Numbered from the stretch's first letter, positions 25,220 to 39,889 are shown. The stretch: 64,000 nucleotides of DNA from Anagrus nilaparvatae (GCA_022575985.1 JAKSXM010000228.1:1178001-1242000); one strand, 5' to 3'. The notes: a model not told the origin generated them from the letters alone. Program-made: numbers and translations.

Positions 25220-27039
25220 CAATAAAGGAGTCATATTTTTTAATACGATTTCTTGTTATATTCCAATTTTTATTAAAATCTGTACTCAAACAAAAAAGGC
25301 AGTTAACATCCTTAAGGTGCCGTTCGCGTTATAATTAAATAAATGTAATAAATCCAAGATCCCGCCCAGGAATCAAGTTTTATTTTATGTTAAATATTTA
25401 AAATGTTAATAATAAACTTTTTAAAACTTGCACAACTGTTTTTAATTTACATAATTTTTTTATTAAAAAAAAATTTTTTTTGCATAATTAAACTGGGTTA
25501 ATTCTTCAATAAGAGTTTTTCCGTGTGCTAGAATTATTGAATATAGATATTTACTGAGTAAAAATATTTAATTTATTAAAACTTTGGCACACATTTTCAA
25601 AAAATTTAGTAAATATGTTTATTCTAAAATTTTTTTCTGAACCTTATTCTATACAACTAAGAAATTATAAGCTAATAATAAATAAACTAATACATGCATA
25701 TAATAAATTTTAGCTTATACTAAAAATTTTATGCAATAAAAATATAAATTTATTAAATTATACTTACGAGTTACGAAAAATATTAACTTTCTGACAATGT
25801 AATTATTATGAAACTAACAATAAGAAGTAAATTTTTTATTTAATAATAAAAAATGTTACTATACCTTAATTTATTAAATGCTTAATTATATTCAATACAA
25901 CTTTTTATGCTCTAATATTAAAATCCAATAAAAATTAAAAAGTATTAAATAATAATAATAATATTAATTATAAGTTTAAGACTTTTAAAATTATAATATT
26001 TAAAATTAATCGCATATTCTTGATAAAGCTTAAATATTCACTAATAATTATTAAAGTGAAACATATTTTAATCTTATTATGGTTAACTGCGAAAATTCAA
26101 ATGTTCTATATATGCAAATTATTACTATTGTATGTATATATATATTGTATGTATGTGTGTAGAAACAACGTAATACAGTATTAAGTAGTAGTAGACGATT
26201 ATTTCATATATTAATATTTAACATATGTCTAGAATGAAAATTTCAAATATTAAATCATAAGTATGAATGTTAAGAGTTATAATTAGTTATATTTATGAAT
26301 AAAATGTTATATGCATAAGTTAATTTATATATTTTTTTTCTCGATAAAATAATTTTTTTATGTACTTGTAGTATTCCACTTCAGACTGCTTTACTTTATC
26401 GAAAGTAGCAATATCAATCGTGAGTTAACATTTATTTATTTATTTAATAGTTAATTGAAAAATAAAGCTTTTTTATTTTTGTAATTAAATTAGATTTTTA
26501 AAAATGAATATTTATTTATTAAAATTTTTCTCGCAAATGAAATGAATTTCAGAGGCTATATAACCCTTGGTATGCGAAATATTAATAATTAATAATACAA
26601 CTTTATAAATAAAAGCATTTATAATTTTTAAAAATAATACGAAGTTATACCGAAAGTTTCTTCTAATGGAATCTTATCTAAGGTTGTTTTTAATTATAAG
26701 CTGAAGACTTATAGAAAGTTCCTGATTATGTATATAGATCTGTTCTTTTTTCAATTTAAAGTTTTCCTTATATGGTAAAAGGTCAACCCATCAGATTATT
26801 TACTATAAAAGAAAAAACTTTGGACGAAAAGAATAAAATTTTATTTTCAAAATCATTTTACAAAAAAAAAAAACTTTTGAAATGCGTACCACGACTAATA
26901 TACTAATTTTATATATTTTATATATCCCTAAATCCACTGTAATTAAGTTAACTTTTTATATCATGCTAGACCAATATAATAGTAATATACCAATATTATT
27001 ATTACCAATTATAATAATAGACCACTGCAATAATTCTGG

Positions 27040-27350
27040 TAGTGGCCAGTATTAGCCGTCAATAAAACACGTGCTTCTCGTCACTGACGCAGAAAAATTT
27101 TATACGACCCTTGCCCATAAATAAAGAATGGCCAAAATCAAACGTAAATTACCTTCTGGGGCGAAACCGACTTTTCTACCCTACAGTTTTTTTGCCCGTT
27201 TTATGCAATACTATATTTTAAATTGCGGAACAAAATATGGGTTTCGGTTTTTGCATACTGTGTGCACTCGTCCGCTATGCTTGATCGTGAATACAACTGC
27301 ATGCAAAGTCAAAACAACATTTTATCCCTTGTTTAAAAAATAGCTAATTA
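27040..27350 (+). repeat. Dispersed repeat, copy 1 (CACTGACGCAGA family)
   Basis: The block contains CACTGACGCAGAAAAATTTT, then a CCCTTGCCCATAAATAAAGA-type stretch and AATGGCCAAAATCAAACG. Related blocks lie near 39930-40050 and 62755-62880 with the same order of motifs. A 71-codon frame at 27128 falls in the repeat and is probably chance. Confidence 0.5.
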
Positions 27351-27382
27351 TACTTTTAAAAGCATTAACGTATTAATTAGAC

Positions 27383-27648
27383 CAGACGCGGATTATAAGA
27401 CCTGTGCACTTAGTGGATTCATAATGAAGAGAACATAGCAAATTAAGTTTTTTTGTGTGCTTGTAATCCCCATTAACCACATTTTTATTAATAATTCTCT
27501 TACCAATGTAGTCAGCAAACCAAATGTCCATATTTAACCAAAAATGACCAATCTTTAAATTGCTGCTAAAATTGTAATTTTTTACTAAAATGGGTTTTGA
27601 AATTGGTCATTTTTGGCCTAATATGGCCATTTGGTTTACTTACTATGA
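27383..27648. repeat. Transposon end similar to 32.8-kb element, and adjacent hairpin
   Basis: AGACCAGACGCGGATTATAA followed by GACCTGTG and TTAGTGGATTC near 27380-27425 resembles both ends of the element at 32825-34122 (core CATAAGACCTGT). Next to it an inverted pair, AAACCAAATGTCCATATTTA near 27515 and AATATGGCCATTTGGTTTA near 27625, forms a ~140-bp hairpin. This is probably a truncated or rearranged relative. Confidence 0.5.
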
Positions 27649-27649
27649 A

Positions 27650-30600
27650 GTTAAGACAATTACGGATAAAAAAAAATGCGGAAAAGAAAAAAAAACTGAA
27701 AGTTGACACTGACGCAAAAAAAATAAAACCAACTGGAAGTTATTTGGTTGACTTACAAGGTAACAGCATCATTTAGAATATAGCCTAAAAAACCCTATCT
27801 TACAGCATAGAACCCTACTGGAGGATCTAAGGCCCATTTAGGTAAACTGAGGGCACTGGCGATATTTTTCAACTACCAAAACCTGTTCTGAAACTCAAAA
27901 GCAAATCGGCATACGCAAACAGTTGACACTCCTCTTGTAAGCAATAATATTGCAAAAGTTACACGCCTTATTTTATGTAATTATCAAGTAATTTGTCAAG
28001 TGCGATAACTGACGTGAAGTTACTTTAACATTTTATTTTTAAATCAAATTAAATTTATTTGGTTAAATATACCAAAATCCAAACTAAAACTACAATTATC
28101 TTCAATCAATTAAAGTTCGTTAAACTGACCTGCAAATTTAAATGACAATAATACTCTTATCGTTAAATCCTAAATAAAACTAATTAATTTTAATAGCATT
28201 GTTTCTAATATATAGAAACTTTCAAAGAGCTATATTCTAAATAATTGTTTGTGTTAAAAGTTTAAGCTATATATATATTCTTAGAAATACATTATTTCTT
28301 TTAACTGTTTTTTAAACTTTTTTGAAAAAGAGACAATTTTATTTTTTTGGATTCAAATTAGTGAAGAAATAAGTTTGTGGAATTCCTCACAGTATTTCAC
28401 GGGTGGATTTGACCCTATTTTTGTTTAGGGACAAAAATGATTCCATTTTTTAGCTAATTTTGGATAAGTTAATAAATAAATAAAAATTAATAAATTATTA
28501 AATAAAAATTCATTAATAAGCATTTCAGATTCGTGTACCCGAAATTTAAAACTTTTAATAAAAAATATGACAATATTTTAACAAATTTTGAGAAAAACTA
28601 AAAAAAGTGAAATTCGCAGAACTTCGAAGTAGCAGGAGTGATTTTTATAGATCCTCGAATCCTCATTTATAAACAGTTATTAAATTCAATTTATATGCAA
28701 TAAAAATATCTAACTTAATTAAAATCGTTAAATAAACATTGATAAAGTTTTTTCAATATTTTAAAAAGATATCATTTTATACACCACACACACAGACACA
28801 CACAAATGTAGATATGTATATAAAATGCAGTATGCATGAATAAAAAAATTGAAAAACAATAAATAAATGTAATAAAATAGAAAAAAAGGAAAAAATAAAG
28901 AGAATATTTATCTTATGCATAGAATTGTAAGAGATCATGTTATAAAAGAGAAAAAGAGGAGAAAATTCGATTTTGCAATTTTATGTATATATTTGGAAAT
29001 ATAGTATTTATAAAGGGAAATAAAAATAAACGAATATTTTACATTTATACGTATAAAGTTATGTTAAATATTTTGGATTATTTATGCAGAAAAATATACA
29101 TAATTTTACGTTTTTTTATTTTATATATAAATAAATAATTTTCTTATGTATTTTAAAATTCGATTTATTTTGGCTTGAGATCTAAAGGTTATCATTCGTC
29201 TTTTAAGTTCGTAAAATTTGGTACACAAATGGAATTTTAGCAGAATTTTAAATACAAATAAAAAATTTTTTTTTGATTAGTTCTAATAATAAAATTAGAA
29301 ATTAACTTCTTTTTTTAAATCAGCACCCCTCTGACTTTTCTATAGTAACACTGTAAAAATATATTGCCCAAATTTTCAAACAGGTTTTTAAGCAGTTATA
29401 CAAGATTTTTCACCTGTTATTTAGCCAAATAAATTAATTAAAGTAATAAAAAAATTCTGCAAATTATTTTAAAATTTCACGATTTAATTAATCACACAAA
29501 TCAGTTTTATTTGACGATTCAAGCAATAAATATTTTTACAATGAACCGTAAGGCAGATTTACAGATAGAGTCCAATAAAGTACGAAGAATGGTTCTTATA
29601 TAAAAAATTTGCGCTAAAAAATCTTAGGCAAAAATATTCTTGGTCTCTAAATTTCTTTTCCAAAGATTTTTTTTCATAAAGTTCAGATTCCTTATTTCGC
29701 TTGACAAAAGCATTAGTTAAACAAAGCAGCAAAATGTAGTGTTTAAACTTTGAATGTTGTCTCTACAGGGTAAAAACTTACATTCGTCCCAGCTCTTGGC
29801 TAACAAACAGCTACTTATATAACTAGTAGTAAAAAAAGGCTTATTTCTAATCTTGATGGGGCGTCTTATATTCCCTTTTAGTTTCAAATATACTGCTTAA
29901 CTAGTTGTAAAATAGTTATACATTTCAAGATGTAATTAAAGAATTTTTTTTTCAGACTTCTCAAATAAATACCTTACTCTATTACACTGATAAAAAGCTC
30001 TTTTAAAAGATGGTGGATTTTTGGCAAGTAGATCCTATAGTCAGTTAAAAATTTTTTTTTTTATCTAAGGATTTTAAGTCAGTTGTAATAATTTGACCCA
30101 AAAAAATCTATCTCCAACGAGTACAAAAATTATGCATCCGCAAGCACATTTTTATCAGTGTTGTATGCAAGCACACATTTCACAATAAAAACATCTCATT
30201 ATTACAATCCTAACATTGCTAAAAACATTTCAATTCATAAAATACACGAAAATAAAGTACAAAGTACATAAAATTGTATAGAAAAGGTAAAATAAATAAC
30301 AATAAAAATATGAATTAACAAAATTAACTCAGTAAAACATGCAAAAAACTCATACATAATACTTTTATGAAAATATAAAACTTTTCCTATGTCCAGTTTA
30401 AATCATAAAAGTCTATGCATATTATAATTTATCTCTTTCTTTCTCATAAAATTTTACTTTTTATATTTTCTCTCACAATTTAGCATCCCTTTATGAAAAT
30501 TATTTTTTTACTACTTTGAGTTTAAACATAGAAAAACAATGAAAAATATTTTTTAAAAACAGTGAACATTTTTTTATTTAAATTATGTTTGTACATTGTA

Positions 30601-32824
30601 AACACATACACATATCATATTTAAATAGAGTTTACATGCACTAAACACGTTTTCGTATATAAATACACTTTTTTATATATTTTTTTTCTTTATTTTCCTT
30701 TCTTTTTTTTTTTATATTTTTTTCTACTTTTTTCAAGCTTTTTTTAGTGAAAAAAAAATAATAGGAATTTACATAGTAAAAACAAAAATACGGTTTTATA
30801 GAAGGAAAAGTCCATATGGGGATAAAAAAAAAATAAAATTACTATTCAGAAAAACTCAATCAAATGTAACGCCCGATTACGTAAATCAGAAAAAGAAACA
30901 CGGATTTACTGAATACAAACAGAAAAAAAAAGATTATTTTTTTTTATATCCCTTTTTCTGTGTTTACGGTACTTATAAAAATTCTTTTTATTTATTTATT
31001 CAGGTATGTTTGCATTTTTTTTTAAATGGAAAATTAGTTTACTTATTTACATACTACCACTTTTTAGAAATCTAAAATAAGATTAATTTTTTGATGTATC
31101 AAAGGCTTTGATTCTACATTTTTCTTAAGAATTATTAATAAGTGATTCATAAGAGTGGAATTTTCTATTTTCAAACGTTTCTCCATAATATTATCGACTT
31201 TTTTAAAAAATAATGACGTTAAAATTGTAAACGGTTCAAAATCCAAATCGTTAATTAATTATAGAATAATACAAGAAACTTAAGAAAGTACTTTTACTAA
31301 TTTTATTATTGAGTAACAAATAGTTTAAATCATTTATGAAAGTTAATTACATGTTTCTAAAATCAAGTTTCATGCGTAATAGTATATTGAAAATATAAAT
31401 TCTTAAATAATTCAGTATTATTTTAACCGCTTAAATAAGATCAATGTGACAATTCTCTTGCGAGAAAAGCGACATCTAGCTATCTTTTAACGTATCATTT
31501 TATTTATACTCTGTAAAAAGTAACTTTCTTAGATTAACAAAAGAATTAGAATATTTAAAATTTTTAAATATTCGATAAAAATCGTAAATTTACTAATTTT
31601 AGTATATTATCGAAAAATTGGAGTATTCTCGATTTTTTTGTGGATTCGCAAGAAAAATTGATAATTTATGATTATTTTCAAAAACTTACAAAAAATAATT
31701 GTATATTTACGAAAAATAATTGTGAAACTTTTTTCGTAAATTCACCAAAAAAATCGAGTCAAAAAATCGAATTTTTTGAAAACATTCTAGAAGTTACTTT
31801 CTACAGTGTACCTACACATGTTAATAAATATTACTATTTACCTAATTAAAAATTACCTTAATTATTATTAAAGCCATCTTACGAACGTATAAATATATTA
31901 ATATATGATTTCCAAGAACACAAAAGATCATGTAGGTATATAATTGCATACAATCTATAGGATATAATTACATTATATAGAATATGTTTGCACTGCATAA
32001 TGAATGTATACTAAAATTCAATACAATTATATCGATCGTATTTTGTGATAATTCCTTATCGATCATTTTGTCGTCTGCATACAATATTTCTGATTTATGC
32101 TATATAACAATACCCAAAATTATATACATCTATTATTTTTATTATAATTTCATATTGCTTTGTACTGATTAATTAATTAAAATTTTTTTAATGCTACATT
32201 TTTACTAATTAAATATTTCGTTATTTGTTAATACATGTATAAAATGAAATTTTTTATCTTACCATATATTTTTTTAATTAGTTTTGTAGATTCAAAGTGA
32301 AAGTTAATATATATAGTAGTAAAAATGTCAAACTGCATGTTATATATAAATATATTTTTTCATTTTTAATACCGGATATATATTTTATTTATATTTCCTC
32401 ATTTATAAAAGTTTATTTTGCAGTAAAAAAAATTTATTAATAATGATAACTCGTGTCGTGAATGATAAATTTATAAATATAGGATATTTTTATCGAGAAA
32501 TTTATATATGCTGTTAGGGATTTTAATTTTTGTATTTTTTTGCAATATAATTTTTTTTTAATTAAGTCTATTGGAAATATGGGGTTATACAGGAAATTTT
32601 GACATAAATTAAAATTGTTTTATTTTATTTATTTTTATTGAGATTTTTATTATTTATTTTTTTATTTTTTTCTGTAAATAAGGATAGTCTGAGCGAAATA
32701 CTTAATATTATTAATAAATAAATTACAAAAGAGGGCAATAGGCTGTAAGGTATTCGAAAAAAAACGAACGCATTCTATTTAATACTCGGGAAATCTGTAA
32801 ATTCTTGACTGAAACGCAAATTTA
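27650..32824. other. AT-rich gene-free stretch
   Basis: About 5 kb with no supportable gene. It has a CA microsatellite near 28783-28804, many A and T runs, and one copy of CAATTCTCTTGCGAGAAAA near 31451. The frames of 60-69 codons at 31064, 31640 and 31984 are low-complexity. Confidence 0.5.
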
Positions 32825-34122
32825 CTAGTCCAGTGTCCGCTCATAAGACCTGTAGACAATGGTGGATCCTAAAGGAAGTGACCTTTGATACTTTTTTAAG
32901 TTTTTCTGTTTGATTTACGAATTTGTCGGTCTTTTTTCCGAAAAATGTTTTTGACTATAGCCCAATTCAGGTCATTTTTAGTCATTTTTTTTAATATTAA
33001 CATGGAACATGTTTATAGGGAGGGGGTACTTCAGAATTTGAAAATTAAGGGGGGGGTCAAATTTGGCCTATTTAAGCGGGGTGGTCAAATATGTCCTATT
33101 TAAGGGGGGTGGTCAAATTTGTCCTATTTAAGGGGGGTGGTCAAATATGTCCTATTTAAGGGGGGTGGTCAAATGAAACTTAGAATAATTAGAAGACTTT
33201 GAAAAATCTGAGCTTAAGGACTTAAGATAATACAGGTTTATAGACTTAAAATAATATCGATTTAGGGAGTTGGAATAATATTGATTAAAGGATTTAGAAT
33301 AATTCAAGTTTAGGGAATCAAAATAGTTTGGGTTTAGAATCTTAACAACTAGTAAGGTGATAATTACAAATTATAAAATTAGAAAATTGTATTGCAATGT
33401 TGAGTAACATTTGTATTATACCTAGTCCTCAGCTGGAAGTAAACATGTTCCATGCATTTAGGTTGTGTTTACACAAACCGGTTATAAGTTTTTTCAGTTC
33501 TCGGAAGAGAATAAAGTTATCCTAGTCACTGGGCATTATGTTTTTGGATGCGTAGATTCCGGAAATGTTAGTAGTTTTTTCAGAAAATGGTCAATTTTTC
33601 CGCTGCAGCCCTTTTTAGTACATTTTGGCTATTCTTTGAATAAATTTTTAATTATTCTTATACTTTAAACTATTTTTTTAATGTTTTGAGCTCCCATATC
33701 AGTACAAAAGCAATCTCAGAAGTTTACAAATATTTCAGTCATTTTTCCGAAAAATGGTTAGTTTTTCATTTGTAGCCCGTTTTAGGGCATTTTTGCCCAT
33801 TCTTTTAGAGTTTAATAAACTCGTCCTAACCATCAACAATTGTTTTCTGGTAAGTAGATAATAAAAATGTTAGTCATCTTCCCTAAAAATTGTCAGTTTT
33901 TCCATTGTAGCCCATTATAGGGCACTTCTATCAGTTCTAGTAACCAAAAAATTAATTCTAACTAGAAATTATGTTTTTTGGTGTCTAGATTACTGAAGAA
34001 TTAGATGCAATTCCGTAAACTTCATGCCATAAATTATACTTACTATAAACTTAAGTATCGAATGTCTCTTCTTTGAAAATCCACCATATACACACAGGTC
34101 TTATGGACATGCACCAGACATA
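32825..34122. mobile_element. 1.3-kb non-autonomous element with inverted ends and internal repeats
   Basis: The left end, GTCCAGTGTCCGCTCATAAG then ACCTGTAG..TGGTGGAT, is the diverged reverse complement of the right end, ATCCACCATA..ACAGGTCTTATGGACAT then GCACCAGA. Inside are a G-rich 28-29-bp minisatellite, a ~32-bp degenerate repeat (33190-33345), and three or four ~200-bp units sharing TTTTTCCGAAAAATGGT and TGTAGCCC-TTTAGGGCA-TTT. No transposase is seen. A 67-codon frame at 33465 overlaps one internal unit and is not supported. Confidence 0.6.
33045..33177 (+). repeat. 28-29-bp G-rich minisatellite
   Basis: Four to five units of GGGGTGGTCAAATATGTCC plus TATTTAAGG follow each other, alternating between AAATTTG and AAATATG forms. 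The G-rich strand stands out in this AT-rich region. Confidence 0.85.
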
Positions 34123-34273
34123 CTTTATACTGAACGGATAATTTATGACCAAATCATAAATTACAATACACTGTTTTTTATCTTAGTCTTAGGTTATTAT
34201 TTATTATATATTTTAAAATTCATGCATATGCTGTAATTGAATAAAAGTGCTTATATAATATCATAACCTCAAT

Positions 34274-36827
34274 TCTCTTGCGAGAAAATCTGAAACTTTT
34301 ATTTTGATTTCATATACATTACTCACATTATTCATAAATCTTTTAAATAATAATATTAATATTTACATATTAGATATTTGAATATTATTTACAGAACTTT
34401 AGTTTAAATACAAAAATAGTATGTTGAAAAAATCGATCATATGATATTATTATTACTATTATTATTATAGTATATAAAAATATAAAAATAAAAATAATTT
34501 AACAAGCAATTTGAATGACAGACAACATGATGGTCATTCAGAGTAAATAAATAAAAAAGTTATTTTCTATGTCATAAATATTATATAAATGTATAACATG
34601 AAATATTTTTTTTTCTCCAAATAATTTCGCAAATTATTAGAAACCTGTAATGTTAAAAAACTGTCGAAATAATAAGTGAAATATTTAATTTCTTACATTA
34701 AGAATTTCATAGTAATTTTACATAATTTTTTTTATTATTTTTTAATTGACAATTACTTGGATTGCCTTATGCAGACATTTATAAATGTGTGATTTGCTAG
34801 CTATAGATATTTGTGTCATGGGTCAATCAAAGTGTCGTTAATAACAGAAATTTATTCTATCAATAATTTCATTCCAATAAAATTTTATTTTGTTTTATTG
34901 CAGTGTGGAGTTAAAATCAGGTTAATATGTATATTGGGGGAACCAGAATAATTAAACCACAGAAAATAAAATTTGTATGCTAGGGTTTATTTTTGATTAT
35001 AGAATTATCTTGAATTATTCGAAAATTTTCTTATTACATTGTGACACTATTTTAGATAGAATTTTTGTAGATAATATAGTAGATAACATACTAGACCATT
35101 CAAAATACGTGAAAAATAATATAATTTAAATTTCGTTCAAAATTTAGTATCTTTTACGAGTGAGAAAAATGAGTATTTCTTACATATTAGCGAATATTAA
35201 TGATTAAAACAAAACCAAGTATCTGCGCCCTGTTCAAAATTTAATTTTTTTTGGGCAAAAATAATTTTAATTTGACTAAATTTAAAATAATTCTTAATTT
35301 TTCCAGGCAGGCGCAATTTTTCTTTCTCATTCAAAGAATTACAAATAGCTTGAAATGTAAACAAAATTAAAAATAAAAAATTTTTTGTTCATTTAAAATG
35401 CGAGTAATGCGGCATGGTGCCACTTGAAAAATTGTATAAGAATTTTTGTTTTTAATGTTTCTAACTTTTCTGAAAGTTTTGAAAGTTTGTACACAAAAAA
35501 TAACAAAAAGACGAAATAATTCCTAAGAAACTATTATAACTTTCAATTATCTAAAAAATTTTAACCAAAAAAACTCAAGTGGCATATTTTGGCCGCGCCG
35601 GTGGTAATCGGAGAAAAAAATTCAAGCTGCCATAACCAAACAACTGGCTTTTTTCAGTGCAGGGACTATGGAGAATTTTTGCCCTTTTTAATATTATACT
35701 TGACAAAATTCTGAAAATACTTGATCTAAAATATAAAAAAATTATTAATAAAATTAGTTTTAAAAAATATTCACACATTTTTTCCAAAATTTTCTAATTT
35801 TTTTCAGATAAAATATTTTTTTTTTATATTTTTAAGAAACGTATAATTTTTGATATTCCTAATAAATGTCTGATAAATTTAACTTTAAAGACCATCTTTT
35901 GAAGATATTAAAATAATAAATGATATATCGTTAAATAATACTGAAAAAACGTCAGTTATAAAATCCTCTTATTGACATCTATCACTTACCTCGACATTAT
36001 GGTATATTCGCTAAATCGTAAAAAATAAAATAATTGAAAGACAATCAGAATTATTGATTTTTAATAAAATAAGATTTTTCTTTACCAAAAAAATTAAAAT
36101 AATTCATATTTTATTCAAGTAAGTAATTTATAAATAAAACATGTATTTCACATTATTCTTTTGATCCCTTTACTTTTCTATATATGTCTGTGTGAAACAA
36201 AAAATTTTTATCTTTAACACTAGAGATGCATTCGTTCGTCATGATAAATTGTTCTTTAACGTTTTTTCTTTGTTCTATTTATTTCACTCTCTTTTTCTTT
36301 CTATATGTAGGGGAGTTTATTGCAAAAACTCTTCAAAAAGTATTAGAATATTTTCAAGTGTGTGTGTGTGTGTGAGACGAATCATTTTAATACTTTTAAC
36401 ACAATTTTAAAATTTTTCATCTAATAATATAAGATTTATGTGTGTGTCTGTGTAGCTTTTGAGTATGAAAGATGTCGTTGGACATGAATCTTGTTGAACG
36501 TGATGAACTTTAGATGGATTATATATGCTAAATTATACGATGGACCGTCTGAAGAGAATGATACTTCAAAAAGAATATAAGTTTTTCTTAGCTTTTGTGA
36601 ATAAGAAGAAAAAAAACATTCTTTATAAAGTATTTTTATTGGTTTTTTCTTGATTTTTTTATTGACTTCGTATTATCTTTTGATCATCCATTTTTATACT
36701 AAGGAAAATTTGGTTTTTGGTTTTGCTTTAGAATTTGTGATATTTAAATATCTAATATATTAATATATTATCTATAAGGTATATGATCAAAATTAAAAGT
36801 TTTAATTTTCTCACAAGAGAATTGGCT
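34274..36827. mobile_element. 2.55-kb element with ~46-bp terminal inverted repeats
   Basis: The left end begins CAATTCTCTTGCGAGAAAA and continues through AAACTTTTATTTTGAT. The right end is the reverse complement, ATCAAAATTAAAAGTTT then TTTTCTCACAAGAGAATTG. About 46 bases match with few changes. No target duplication is obvious and no transposase is present. The same end motif occurs singly near 24523, 26527, 31451 and 40487, so more members or fragments are present. The interior is AT-rich with a GT microsatellite (36359-36374); frames of 70-72 codons inside are not protein-like. Confidence 0.6.
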
Positions 36828-39265
36828 CTTCGATACTATATAACTAGTTATATTGCATTATACAGTATGCTATTCAAATTTTTTTTGATATTAACTTAAA
36901 GTTTAATTATTCATATATTATATATAATTGGTCTTAAAATAAATTGAATTTCCTGTATTGTATCCAATTGCATCTGTATTTTTGTATGGTAATAAATTAT
37001 CCATTCAGTTTATATGTTTGGTTCATTTGCCTTATGGTTTATGATAATTACAAATTTTTGTTAATAAAATGAATTAATTAATGAAACTTAAATTAATATT
37101 ACAGATTTAAATTTCTCTGCGTTTTTATGAAGAATAAAATTAAATTCTGACATTTAAACATGTGATTAATGTATACACAGGTATACGTAACACGTTAAAC
37201 TTTAGCCTAATAACTTTTTTCAAAGCATCTAAATGAACTTGTATCAAACGATTTTTCATCATAGAAAAAATTTCTCTACATTTTAAAGTAATGATACTCT
37301 TTCCATAATTTACCAATACATCATTTACAATATAAACATGCAATCATAAATAATACATATTTATAATAAATCTCTCTAAAATGAACTCATAATATTAAAA
37401 AAAACGAACCAAAAAATGATTAATCTTTTTTTAACATAATTATAAAGTCACTAACTTTTTTCTTCATCAAAATTTTCATCATCATAATAACATAATTAGA
37501 TAAAACAAGTACTTTATTTTACAAAAAATAAAAAAAAAAAGACTTTATAAAGCTTGTCAAGAATCTTATAATGTTTATTATATTATTATTAGATCCACAG
37601 TTAATAAATGTTATATCATATATAATTTATCATTTTTCTTGACAAGTAATAATGATAATAATAATTTCATTTTTCTTAGCTGTATTTTATTTTTCAAGAA
37701 GTAATAAAAGTATATTAATATTTTATTTTTCAAAAAAATTTCTTGTTTTATTATGCACAAATATATAAATAATAAATTTATACAATTAATGTAGATAATG
37801 AAGGTTATATCAATATAAAAAAAAATCAATCAATTCATCACAATTGCATGTAATAATGCATGTAAATAATATATTTATAAAGAGAAGGGGAGTTGAATAT
37901 ATAAAAAACAAACAAAAGAAAAATAGAAAAATATATATGGAGTGTTAGGTTAATGAAATTCAGAAAATTTTGGGCAATTAACTCATGTTTTAGCTTAAGA
38001 TTGAAACAAAAAAATTTGTGGTCAATTTTAAAATTAATTTCTAGTGTTAAAGCTTACTGTTTTTAAAAAAGAATGCTAAAATCAAATGCTTCAATCCATA
38101 TTAAAAATAACATGGAATGACCCATATAGAAACGAATATATATATATATTAGTACATAAAGTGGAAACACAAACAATGTACATAAATAAATAATATTTCT
38201 GTGTAAAACTGGAGGACCAATCTAAATGTGTACGTTTCTAGTCTGATTGAGTGATAATAATAGCACGAAAATTACAACTTCAGGTCATCGCACTTTCAAT
38301 CTATATTTTTTCCCTTTTTTGTCTCATATTATGAAAGTACTATATCTGAATATTTTTTTTACATGCAACTAGATCCCTTTGTTTTTTAATTTTTTTTTTT
38401 AATTTTTCCATTCATGGAAAAAAACTTTTTTTACAACTGTATAATAGAAGCTATTATTTAATTAAATTAAATTTACTTATATGAGTAATTTCGTGTTAAA
38501 TGTGAACTTAAACTGAGAATTAAGAATTTCAAACATAATGGGGATTAAGTCAAAAAATCCTAAAATATGATATCCTATTGAATAAATTTAAAATAATAAA
38601 TAACTAATTAAAAATGATAAAACAAAAGAACAATTTCAACAAAGAAAGTTTTAATATTTTATATTTCACAATATAGACATAGTACAAAAATTTCAACTGG
38701 ATTTTCTTCCACATATATTTTCAGTATCAAATATATACTTTGATTTTTTCTGTAATCTTTTATATCCTCAGGGTTTAAATTCATGTATTGAAAAAGTTGT
38801 ATATATAAAATATTTTTCAATCATTTTTTTTTCAATCATTGTAATGTAAATAAAATATAAAAAAATGAAAAATTTTCAAATAATGCTTCTAAAAGGCTAT
38901 GAGTAAAATTTTTGTAAAATTAATCAAATTTTTATTAAATATTTCGTGTCCATTCTATATAATCCTAATATATGTTTGGTTGGCTGTATGAAAAATGCTG
39001 CAGATAAATTGTAACAGCTTTTTACAAAAAATGATTTCTTTTTTTAAATTGTCTGCTTTCAGTCATGTAAATAAGTTTAGTTTCTGGTTTTTTCAGCTCT
39101 ACTAAAAGAATTTTTTGTTTGTTTGTATAGTATCTAGTATCAAGTAATGAAAGAATTTTAATAATTTTTATTTTGAGTCTGCTGATTACCTCGTTTCGTT
39201 AAAAAACTTTTGTTAATAATTATTGAAAACTGAACTAATCAAGGTGCCAGGAGTGTTAAATGTAT
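36828..39265. other. AT-rich gene-free stretch
   Basis: No supportable gene, RNA or strong repeat. The 67- and 72-codon minus-strand frames at 37140 and 37611 are hydrophobic low-complexity strings. Confidence 0.5.
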
Positions 39266-39745
39266 CCAAATATTTCGAGTGGGTAGAAATGGATCCGACT
39301 TTATCGATTTTACGTATTTTGAGTCACCTAAAAACGATTTTGAAGTTTTCATTCTTTTTCTGATGGTCAGTTTCAAGTAATTAACAATATTTCGTCAAAA
39401 TAAGCATAAAATTTTCAAAAAAAATGTTTTTTTTTTTAAATATATTGCCAATTGAACTAAATTTTAGTATCCTCTTGAAGTTTTTAAGGTTGCTGATAGG
39501 AATCCTGAAGTTAAAATTAAAAAACGCGGACTCAAAGTGGCATATTTATAAGTGTTTAACCTTGAAATCGATAATTTAAGTTACGTCAAGCATATTTACA
39601 TGTATTTTTAGTGTAAAAATGATTTTACATATCCAGGACAAAAAAAAGCCTATTTTTACTCTAAGAAAACGGTTTTTGAGTTTTTAAAAACATGATTATG
39701 TTATCTTGATCAACAACCCCGAAAAATATTAAAATACTATATTAA
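39266..39745. repeat. Second copy of the 1.1-kb-region foldback family
   Basis: GAAATGGATCC followed by TTTTACGTATTTTGAGTCAC and GGTCAGTTTCAAGTAATTAA parallels the element at 1160-1260 (GAAATGGATCC, AAACGTAAGTATTTTTGGTC, GGCCAGTTTTAAGTAATGAA). Toward its right end, GATCAACAACCCCGAAAA matches GATTAGCAACCCCGAAAA at 1640. Both copies are diverged, so this is an old family. Confidence 0.6.
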
Positions 39746-39766
39746 TAAATTATCAAGGGCGTAAAA

Positions 39767-39816
39767 CTTTAGCACTAGTGTGAGCACGGTCTCTAATCAC
39801 TAGTGTCTAAAGTTTT
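39767..39816. repeat. Short perfect-armed hairpin
   Basis: AACTTTAGCACTAGTG and CACTAGTGTCTAAAGTT face each other around a ~16-base loop. It lies at the edge of two repeat families and may be a transposon terminus. Confidence 0.6.
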
Positions 39817-39889
39817 TTGCCCATGGTGCTTACGATATTTTTTGCCTACCTAGGCGTACAAGTGCAGAAAATTCCGTGACCAGTTGTAC

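Larger units (their letters stand above)
24081..27040. other. AT-rich stretch with one GC-richer island
   Basis: No complete gene is visible. The stretch contains the alanine-coding island at 24827-25219 listed separately, and motif copies TTTCTCGCAAGAGAA (near 24523) and TTTCTCGCAAATGAA (near 26527) of the family seen at 31.4, 34.3, 36.8 and 40.5 kb. Confidence 0.5.
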
